Origin: Paraspadella gotoi
Lineage: Eukaryota > Chaetognatha
Direction of reading: 5' to 3'
Assembly (NCBI GenBank): GCA_051294375.1
Contig: CM119271.1
Coordinates: forward strand, 16,216,435-16,280,434
Length of the DNA stretch: 64,000 nt
Both the position numbers and the translations under genes were made by a program. Position 1 is the first letter of the stretch; every line of letters starts with the position of its first letter. The notes beneath the pieces were generated by a model, which did not search any database, was not told where the DNA came from, and worked only from the letters and a program-made list of their open reading frames with translations. Of this stretch, positions 1-8,636 are shown piece by piece.

Positions 1-774
1 CAATCTATTTTATCATTTAACTCTTCCATTTTCGATACGTTTCTAATTTTTTTTAAGCACAAACGAAAGTTACTTAACTATTTTCATAGTTAATATTTCA
101 AAGTTTTCTAAATTGAGTTATTAATTTTTCCATACTTTTCAATTTTGTTCCTTGACTTTCTGAAAAAAATGTTACTTGAAGACCTAAATATTCTAGATCT
201 CTTTTTCTTATACGTTTCCAACTAGACTTTGGAAAAGTCGACTTAACCTAGTTTTTTGACTGTTGATCCGTGTTCGTTATAATAATATTTAGTTACTAAT
301 AAATCTGTTGCTTGGCATGGATTCTTGATTTTTTGCTTTGAAATGTTTTTTTTTTTTTTGTCGAGTTTATTTTACGAGGTCAAGGAAAGTGGGTCTTTGG
401 CAATAAAGTCTTAGGTTATCTAAAGTATCTCTCATACTTGAGAAAAGAAAAAGAAAAAGTCACATATATGGGAATAAACCGAAAATAATTAAAAAAAAAA
501 AAAGGAAAAAATCCTTTTGTGTTTCTCGACTCGCCACCTCCTTCGCTTTTCCAAACGAAGCTCTTACTTGCCGCCCGAATGTCTTCTGTCTCTGTTCATC
601 TGTCTGTCTGTCAGTCCTGATTTTTGGGAAATAAATTTTATCAGGAAATTTTTGTTGGATTTATTTTGGATTTATTACTGTTTATTTATATTGTTGTTGG
701 ATTCTGAACTTCATATTCGATTCGCTAAAGATGCGCTGAACCTCCAAAACCGAGGAATATTCTTAGCCCTTTAC
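1..774. other. Upstream non-coding DNA
   Basis: AT-rich sequence with A and T homopolymers. No exon was recognised here. It presumably holds the promoter and 5' leader of the DMAC2L gene, but no convincing core promoter element can be picked out by eye. Confidence 0.4.
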
Positions 775-1824
775 ATGGCTCGACTCATTCCTGTGGGGCT
801 GAGCTTGGGTCAGGTGGGCCTTGCCGGTCACAGCTGCCGCCGGCGTGGCTGGTCCAATTTTAAGACTCGAAGGCGACTCACCGAAGGCATCTTCAGCGGA
901 TGGCTCAATACTCAATGGAATCGAGGTGACGTTATGGGAATCTGTTTTTGTAGTATTTTGCACGTTCCTTAATGTCATTTGCATATTGTAGTAGTTTAAA
1001 TTATTTCTAAAACATTTTGATTAGGTTTTCTTTGTTTCCTTTAATGATTTTAGCGATACCTCTGACGGGTAAATAACAAGAATTAGTTTTCTAACTACTA
1101 TTCATATATTTTAATTAAGTATTGTATCTTTACAAAATCCTTGTCCACTCCCCACAAAAAAGTCGACTCTAAACGGGTCAAAGAAGTTGGTCCGGACCGC
1201 GCATGCGCCGAATGGCTTCTTCGATGCGGCGGCGCCTGTCGCCTGATCGGACGCGCCTCGTGGCTCACCGACTACAACGCGCTCGTCAACTTGAACCTCC
1301 GATCAAGAATCGAAGCTATCGACGCGTCGGGCAGCTGCGTCAACGCCACGGGATTCCGTCATCTTGAAGGCAGGGTTTAGGGGGGGGGTTCGGGGATCTG
1401 TGGATTTTAGTTGAAAATTATCAATTATATGTATTTGTATATATATTTATGTATATTAATGTAAAAGAAATATCAAAGGGTTGAATTTTTATACTAATTT
1501 AAAATCCACTTAGGCTTGACGGAGCTGCGTTTTGTGAAGATCGATTCTTGTCATCAAGTCACCGACACGGCGCTGCAGCTGCTGGCTACGTTCGCCGCGC
1601 CCACCCTGCAGCGCCTTATCCTCTCCAACTGCGGGATGGTTTCCGACGTCGGGTTGCAAGACCTCGTCGCTTTGAAGAAACTAGAGATTCTCGAACTCTT
1701 TAATCTCCCCGGAGTCGAGAATCTCGAAGGCGTCGTCGGGAAGTTGAAGGCAGAGTTGAGAGGATGCCAAGTCAGAAGGGAAATTGTGGACAAAGACTTG
1801 CATCTCATACAGAGGGACAAGTGA
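775..1824 (+). CDS. DMAC2L: ATP synthase coupling factor B / DMAC2-like LRR protein
   Basis: Three coding exons: 775-925, 1163-1369 and 1514-1824. The product resembles mitochondrial coupling factor B (ATP5S/DMAC2L), a small leucine-rich-repeat protein of the inner mitochondrial membrane linked to the ATP synthase. Exon 1 gives an Arg-rich, acid-poor N-terminus suited to mitochondrial import and ends in GWLNTQWNR, matching the family's GWLNAVFN. Exon 2 contains VGPDRACAEWLLRCGG, and the family has VGPDRAASEWLLRCGA. Exon 3 carries the LRR-like segments (LQRLILSNCG, LEILELFNLPGVENLE). The first join rebuilds a Val codon. The second join keeps exact alignment with the family only if the donor is a GC dinucleotide at 1370-1371. 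The ATG at 775 was chosen because it opens the frame just before the presequence. The function is inferred from family membership. Confidence 0.85.
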
Positions 1825-1887
1825 TGGTGAAGGACTATCATAAATCTCATACAGAGGGACAAGTGATGGTGAAGGACTATCATGAAT
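1804..1887 (+). repeat. 42 bp tandem duplication over the DMAC2L stop codon
   Basis: Two consecutive 42 bp units, starting at 1804 and 1846, differ at only one visible position near their ends. The first unit contains the DMAC2L stop codon (1822-1824), so the second lies in the 3' UTR. Confidence 0.8.
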
Positions 1888-2299
1888 CAAAAATTAGGAA
1901 AGAGACATGGAACTCATTGACTAATGGACAAGGTAGAAGCCAAGATGAAAACCGCAATAAGTCAACGCTTGAGGCAAAAGCCTCGATTTCAGTCAAAATT
2001 TGCATCTCACTTTCGGAAGATCCGTCTTGTTCTCACTGTCTGAATACGTTAAAGACTGCGCAGAAATTTAAAACGATTACAACAACGATTAAAACAATAC
2101 AAGGAACGAGATTTGCTCCTTTAAAGGCCATGCGATGGAAAAGCAGTAAATATTGTTGAATAAAACAAACAACTTCGCTTTTATACTTTATAGTTTCATA
2201 CAAAATCATTTTCATTGGTTGTTTTCTTTGCTAATTGTTTTGTTTCTATCTATTTCTTATATTAAGTTTATTTCTTCACAAAAAAAACAAACTAAAAAA

Positions 2300-5099
2300 A
2301 TGGCGTCGATTGAAAATGTCTCGTCGACGATCGATTTTTCTCCTCCTTTCGATCTCGACTGGACGACGACAACGACGACGAGTCCGCCCGACGACGATCT
2401 TTTCGGCGAACTCTGCCTCGCGACGAATCGTCCCAGCGACGATCTTTTCAGCGATCCGAGTCTGAAAACGGCGAGATCGACGACTCCTTGCGGCGAAGAT
2501 CTCTTCGGCGAACTGGGACTTTCGCCTTTGGACGTCGATTTAGACGTCCTTCTTTCGGGCGCCGACGTCGACAAAGACTCGGATTACAGTTCCAACGACA
2601 GCGAAGGTCTCTCCACCGGCGGCCGCCGCCCCACCGCCCCTAACTCCGCCGCCTACTCGGATTTTCTGTCTCGATCGATCGACGAGGGACTCGACCCGAC
2701 TCTCGCTTCAGTGTCGAGTCCGAACGGTGCTTTGGCGGCGCCGGCGCCCGCATTTCCAGTTCTTGGCGCCGCGGAAGAAACTCTTGGCACCGGATCTAAT
2801 TCTCTCTTCGACGCATCTCCATTTCTTGGCGATGCGATTTCTTCGGGTGGCGCGTCTTCTCTCAGCGCCGTACAGTCACCCGGCTCTGCACAATCTCCCA
2901 GCGCCGCGCCTCCAGTTTTTAAGGACCTCTTGTTTTCCGCTTTGGCTCAAAGCAAAGTCGTGGACGATTTAAAGAGAGAACCTCTATCCCCCTCCTCCTC
3001 CTCCTCCCCCCCAGTTATCCCCTCCTTCTCTTCCCCCTCCTCTCCTTCATCGAATTCTAGTTGGACGGTGGCGTCGCCGCCTTCGACTTCCGCCGGCGCC
3101 GTCCCGTTTCCACCGGCGTCGGCGGCGCCGCTCCAACCCGGCGCTCAGTCATTAGCTTACGTTTTACGTGACGCCAACGGAATCTGTTACGTCTTGGAAA
3201 ATCCCATCAAAGTCGAGCCGAATCTGACGTCCGAATTTCCGGCGGAAGTCTCGCCGAATCTGCTCAATGTTTCGGAAGACACGGTTACGCCGAAGCCGCT
3301 GCTGCCGAAGACGGCGGCGGTGAAAGCTGCGGCTGCGGCGGGGAAGAGAAAGGAACGAGCGACGATGTCGACGACGACACAATCGAAGAGAAGCAGAATG
3401 ATGACGAACGAATTGGACGCCGTCGTCGCCGACTTCCCCGCAGTCGCTGCCGACGCCAACGCCGATGCACCCGTCGACCCTGAGCGCCTCAAACTCTGGC
3501 GCCGACAACAACGAATGATCAAGAACCGAGAGAGCGCTCTCGTCTCACGACAGAAGAAGAAAGAATATCTGACGACGCTGGAGGAGCGGCTTCACGCAGC
3601 TCAGCAGGATAATCTCAGGCTGCAGCAGGAAAACGACCAACTTAAGAATCGCCTCTCGCAGCTGGACAACGAGAACCGGAAGCTCGGCGGCGGCGGCGGC
3701 GGCGGAGGGCGCAAAGCCGTCGTACTCATGGTCGTCGTCTTCGTCGTCGCGCTTAACTTTACTCCTTGGCTGCGTCCGTCGAAATTGGCCGAAAATCGAA
3801 AGAGATTCGCGTTGACTGAGAATATAGAGGCGACTGATCAAGAGTGGGCGATCGGGGCTCCGCGCGGCGGAAAGCGTCGTCTGCTCGGCGATTTTGGATC
3901 GAAAGCGGCGGAGGCGATTTCGGCGGCGGCTACGGCGTCGGCTACGGCGTCGGCGGCGTCTGCTGCTAGAAATGCCTCTGATTCTAGGTGGCGCAACTCG
4001 ACGCTTCTCTGTCCTCAGCTCCACAATTCGAGCGAATCTCTTCGTTTGGCGACAGAATTGAAGGTTTGGGCCGACAGCCTTACCGCCGCCCGACAGTCGG
4101 CTAGCAGTGGCGGGCGGACGTCGGCCAAAGACACCAAGATTAAAGCGCCTTCGTCTTCGTTGTTGTCGCCCGAATTCCGGCGTCATCCTCGTCCTGAATT
4201 TGGACGCCGCGGCGCCATTGACTCGCGCCGCTTGGATCTCGAGAGGCTTAAGTTCGAGGCGGAGGCGACCGCCCGGCGATTCCGGTCATTTTCCGGCGCC
4301 GATGCCAGAGATCGACGTTTTAGATTTTCATCGGCGGCCGGGAATCACGCCGGGCCTTCCACGCAGGTAGAAATGTCCTTCAGTGATTTTAAAAAAAAAT
4401 TGAGCATTTGAGAACTTATGTAGAGAACTTCTTTTTAAAATTATGAGTTCAGTATTTTTTGACTGAATGGATATTGTTTGCATCAATTTAATGTCAACAT
4501 CGTAATATTTGTATCGCTTCATTCATCTCCAGGTCGTCGTCTACGATCGAGGCGCCGACCGTCGCCAATCCCGTCCACCCGGCGCTTTCCTTAAAGACAT
4601 CGGCGCCCGAAACGATTCTTTTTATCTCGTTTCCTTCAGGAAGGATTATCTCCTCCTTCAGCCCGACGCCTTCAATAAGACGGGCAGGATTAAGATGTCC
4701 TTCATGGTCCCCACCGTCTCGCCGGGCAATAGGTCGGGTCGGGCACCTGAGGGCAGTCTGCCCATGATGCAGATCGATTGCGAGGTCAGTGTTAAGGCTT
4801 CTTTGAAAAAATTCGAATTCAGTTAGCAATAGACTTAGCTTATATTCATCTCTCGATCTCTCTCTCTGCAGGTGATCAACATGAGTCTCGTCCACCTGAC
4901 GAAGGAATCTCTCCCCGATTACCTTCGCGCCGATTCGGGCGAGGCCACTTTTTCTGAGGCCCCCTCCAATGAGGCCCCCTCCAATGAGGCCCCCTCCAAT
5001 GAGGCCCCCTCTGGTGAGGCCTCCTCTTCATTTCCCGTCGAAAGCGAAGATGTCGTCCGAAAGACTAAACTTCGAAAATCCTCAAAGAAGAAACCTTAA
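2300..5099 (+). CDS. ATF6: ATF6-type membrane-tethered bZIP transcription factor
   Basis: Three exons, all phase 0: 2300-4366, 4533-4784 and 4872-5099, giving about 850 residues. ATF6 sits in the ER membrane; under stress it moves to the Golgi, is cut by S1P and S2P, and the released bZIP half activates chaperone genes. The N-terminus is acidic with DDLFGEL-like repeats, as in an activation domain. The bZIP basic region reads [20 protein letters not shown] and is followed by a leucine zipper. An eight-glycine run precedes a membrane segment (about [18 protein letters not shown]) that keeps the N-x-x-P feature used by S2P. The luminal side has KRRLLGDF, fitting the S1P RxxL site. Exons 2 and 3 join to give [16 protein letters not shown], matching the family's MMQIDCQV. 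The frame is open upstream of 2300, but this ATG follows an A-rich leader and is the first ATG in a coding-like context. Confidence 0.95.
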
Positions 5100-5169
5100 A
5101 TTATGATCGATGATCAAAGTTAAAGGATCGAGACTCGATCTCACCATTTCGCCTTCGCTGCTTAATGAA

Positions 5170-5612
5170 CTAAAAGAAAAGACAAAAAACTAAAACGAAA
5201 GACAAAAACCTAAAACAAAAGACAAAAAACTAAAACGAAAAACAAAAAACTAAAACGAAAGACAAAAACCTAAAACAAAAGACAAAAACTAAAACGAAAG
5301 AGAAAAAACTAAAACAAAAGACAAAAAACTAAAACGAAAGAGAAAAAACTAAAACGAATGACAAAAAAATAAAACAAAGACAAAAAACTAAAACGAAAGA
5401 CAAAAAACTAAAATGAAAGACGAAAAACTAAAATGAAAGACGAAAAACTAAAATGAAAGACAAAAAACTAAAATGAAAGACAAAAAACTAAAATGAAAGA
5501 CAAAAAACTAAAATGAAAGACAAAAAACTAAAACAAAAGACAAAAAACTAAAACGAAAGACAAACAAAGAAACGACAAAAACCTAAAACAAAAGACAAAA
5601 AACTAAAACAAG
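5170..5612. repeat. Minisatellite, unit about 20 bp
   Basis: About twenty degenerate head-to-tail copies of an A-rich unit resembling AAAACGAAAGACAAAAAACT. It begins 70 bp after the ATF6 stop codon, so it is probably in the 3' UTR or just beyond. Sub-runs share variants (AAAATGAAAGAC between 5410 and 5530), which suggests local amplification. Confidence 0.9.
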
Positions 5613-6275
5613 AAATTTAAAGGAAAGACATTTAAAGAAAAAAGACATTCCTAATTCCCACTGAAAAATAAAAGAGGTGAGTTTTTCTGAACGCATTTGT
5701 TGCTAGTCGCGTTTTTCAAGTTGATTTAACTTGTTTTCTCTTTTTTTTTTTTTTGCCAATTTTATTTTAATCCTCCGCGTTACGTAATTTGTCCAGATTT
5801 TGTACATCGTTTTTCATGTCATTTAATTATACCATTTAGTCTTATCGCTTCATTAGTTTATCACTAGAGATCACGTTTAGTGTATTACGGAATACAGAAT
5901 ACAGATCTTCAATAGACGTACTTTACACAACTGTTAATACCTCTAATCGGGTTAATTGAATAATTCCATTAGTCATTATAATATTGCATTTAATAATTTT
6001 TTTTACAAAATTTTCCGACTAATTAATTCTACATTCTAATTTCAATTAAAATAAAATTCACAAAAAAATGAATTTTTCTTTTTATGCTTGGTTTTTTTTT
6101 AAATTGACTTCGCTCAGTTATTATTTAAAAATGTTTTGAGCTTCAGGTTCACCGAGTTAATCTACTTCTTGATCTCTAAATGAAGAAAATGTCCATCGGG
6201 GAAAAAAATTTATAAAATTGTCTGAATAAATTGAAATTGTCTTTTTCTATGCAGCCTTAAAATTTTTTTTCAATT
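5613..6275. other. Intergenic DNA between ATF6 and FAM210-like gene
   Basis: AT-rich, no coding sign. Expected to carry the ATF6 3' end and the promoter of the FAM210-like gene. Nothing specific is seen. Confidence 0.4.
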
Positions 6276-7629
6276 ATGAGAAATGGACTTGCGCGTTTGC
6301 GTCGCTTGGCAACCGAGATAGCCGAGGCTCGATTGAGGACTATAGCTGGTGGCAGCGACTCTGGCCGACAAGCTACCTGCCTCTCTGCCCGTCAACATGA
6401 CCGACGATTCGCCCGAAATTCTGCCCGACAATCCCCTTGCGTCTCCGCCTTTTGCTTCATCCCGACGACGCCATGGAGCGGCACGAGTTCTTTGCTCACA
6501 AACTCTAATCTCGCGGCGCCGTCGCGATGGCGCCGTAGTGGTCTCCCCGTGCCGCTGGCTCCGCACTGGCGCGGAAATGGTCTCGTATCGCCGTCGTCGT
6601 CAGATGTGCGCCCCAGAGACAGCGTCCAAACAGCTACGCCCACATCGACGCTTCGTTTCTCTTCGCGTCTTTTGGACTCAATCTATCGACCCGATGTTCT
6701 GCCCGGTTTGGCGCCCGACGCTCGACCGAGTTTGGCGCCCGACGCTCGACCCGGTTGGGCGCCCGCTTCTCCGCTCGTGTCTCCGCTCGTATCCGCAACT
6801 TCGCCCTTACTCGTCGGGGCTTCTCTTCCCGGCCTCGCCTACTCCGCCCGCCTTTTCTCCACCCCTTTGCCCGCCTCCTTCGCCCGTCGGTGTTTCCTAA
6901 GTTCGACGGCGTTGTCGGCGGACGAAGGCGATGCTGCCGAGAAGCGGCCGGGGATAGGCAAGAGGTTTAAGGGGAGTTCGGAATAGTTTAATATAAAACA
7001 GATAGTTTAAAAATATTATTTATAAGATTATTATTTCTTTATTTCGAATATAATATTTAATCTAATCAAATTTAATATTTTTATAATCATATAGAGATAA
7101 ATTTATCCATTATCATACTAAAATAACAACATTTAAAACGATTCTCTGTTCCCCTTAGAATGCTTACAAGAATTACGGCAAAGTACTGATCGTGTTTCAC
7201 TGCGTTACTTACTGTATGTGGTTCGCTACTGGTTTCACCATTTCCTGGACCGGCCTCGACGTTGTGCCAGTTTTGCAGTATTTGCACGATCATCTTGGTC
7301 TCTCCCAATCCGTGATCGATCATCTGAGTCACTCTGGCGCTGGTCACTTTGCCGTCGCTTTCATCCTTTGCAAAATCATCTCCCCAATTCGCTATTTGAC
7401 CACCATCGTCGGCACCAAATACGCAGCTGATTTCCTGCGCCGCCGGGGCTGGATCGCGCCCATTCCCGCCGGAGATTCCATCGGAGATCTGGCCAAGGAG
7501 AGTTCCAACATCATTAAAACTCAAGTGTCCAGGAAAAGTAAAAAGATAAAGAAAGTCAATACATTTCGATATAAGAGGACTGTCTCTAAGGTCAAGTCTA
7601 AACTTAAGCCTAAGATGCCCAGGAAATGA
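6276..7629 (+). CDS. FAM210 (DUF1279) mitochondrial membrane protein
   Basis: Two exons, 6276-6971 and 7159-7629. Exon 2 encodes the DUF1279 domain of FAM210A/B. It begins NAYKNYGKVLIVFHCVTY and has two hydrophobic segments (about VFHCVTYCMWFATGFTI and HFAVAFILCKIISP), then a Lys/Arg-rich tail ending KPKMPRK. Exon 1 starts at the ATG at 6276, is Arg-rich and nearly free of acidic residues for its first 60 residues (mitochondrial presequence-like), contains a small LAPDARP repeat and ends PGIGKRFK. Joining KRFK to NAYKNYGKV aligns residue for residue with FAM210A (QRFKRTFRQYGKV). The boundary, however, reads AAG/GGGAGT, a GG rather than GT donor. Other frames of exon 1 are also open because of high GC, but only this frame yields the family join. 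The family acts in mitochondrial translation and energy metabolism. Confidence 0.82.
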
Positions 7630-8294
7630 GTTACGGATTATGGGCGGGACTTTTTTCTTTCTGACCCTGCGCTTTATTCTCGCTTTCTTCTCTTAAATAT
7701 TCTATCTTTTATCTCAAAAAATAATATTTTTTAAAAAATATTTAATTTTTTTCTCCCATTTTTGATGTCTGTTGGAAAATAATCGCGATGTATAATAATT
7801 ACATTTAATTATTGAGCAGATAAAATTCGGTTTTTAATGAATATTTTTCTTCGACGAAACAAAAAAATTTAAAATTCCCAAACTTAAAATTTTTTTTGGA
7901 ATAGGAAAATAAAAATATTGTTGATTAAGCGATCCTTTTCCGTCAAGCCCTTTAAACAATTATTACATTATGATTTATTTTTGGAATGTTTTTTTAATAA
8001 AAATAAAAAACAAACTGGATGAGATTTTTTATGGGCCAAAATAGAAGAATAAAGAGAGATTGTGAGAGAGAGGGAGTGCAGTGATAAGAGAAAAAAGAAG
8101 TGATAAAATGATCGGGTGAGAGAAAAAAAAACTGGGAGACAATCGAAAGTGATTGCGAATTTTATTCTTCGTTTTTTAGACATAAAAATAAAGAAATAAA
8201 AAACTCGTCGTTTCGACGGTTTCGTTTTTCTCGATCGAGTTTCAACTCGATCCATGATGTAGCGGCGAATCAATAAGACTCGTTTTGACTCGAG
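7630..8294. other. Intergenic AT-rich DNA
   Basis: No exon recognised. Around 8040-8170 it is purine-rich (GAGAGA and GAAAAA runs). It probably holds the BORCS8 promoter; a likely non-coding first exon ends at 8354 with the donor CAG/GTAAAA. Confidence 0.4.
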
Positions 8295-8417
8295 ATGGAA
8301 TCCCGAGCGAAGACGACGACGACGACGACGACGAAAGTCATATCTACATTCCAGGTAAAATGCTTTCTATAAAATCTCTTAATGAAATTAATAAAACCAG
8401 TACGAAAATTATAAACA

Positions 8418-8517
8418 AGCTATCTTGTCGCATGACTTTGGACAGGCTATGGTGTGTTAAAGCCTCCTTACCTCTTACAAGATAACATAGCAGGACCCCT
8501 TTATGAAGAATCTTTCA
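8418..8517 (-). repeat. Interspersed repeat family R, fragment
   Basis: About 100 bp similar to 19848-19965 and, on the opposite strand, to 32935-33078. Shared blocks include ACTTTGGACAGGCT, CTCTTACAAGATAA and CATAGCAGG. It lies in the BORCS8 5' UTR intron. Confidence 0.65.
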
Positions 8518-8561
8518 CGATCTGTTTGTTAGCTTTACTGATTCTCTGTTTCTTTCCGCAG

Positions 8562-8636
8562 CTCCACTGATGTATTTCTCATATAATCCCCAGCTCCACT
8601 GATGTATTTCCCCTTTATTCCCCAGCTCCACTGATG
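8562..8636 (+). promoter_or_regulatory. Triple tandem splice acceptor with overlapping uORFs
   Basis: Two full 32 bp units plus the start of a third each begin directly after a CAG acceptor (exon starts 8562, 8594, 8626) with CTCCACTGATG. ATG codons are at 8570, 8602 and 8634. The first two open 10-codon mini-ORFs (MYFSYNPQLH and MYFPFIPQLH), each ending at a TGA that overlaps the next ATG as TGATG. The third ATG is the BORCS8 start. Acceptor choice would set how many uORFs the leader carries. Confidence 0.6.

Noticed and set aside
5170-5612. CRISPR-like array
   Set aside because: The units are directly adjacent, about 20 bp, with no unique spacers, in an animal genome. It is a minisatellite.
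6349-6970. Two alternative open frames over FAM210 exon 1
   Set aside because: The GC-rich exon is open in three frames. Only the frame from 6276 joins exon 2 to give the conserved KRFK/NAYKNYGKV.
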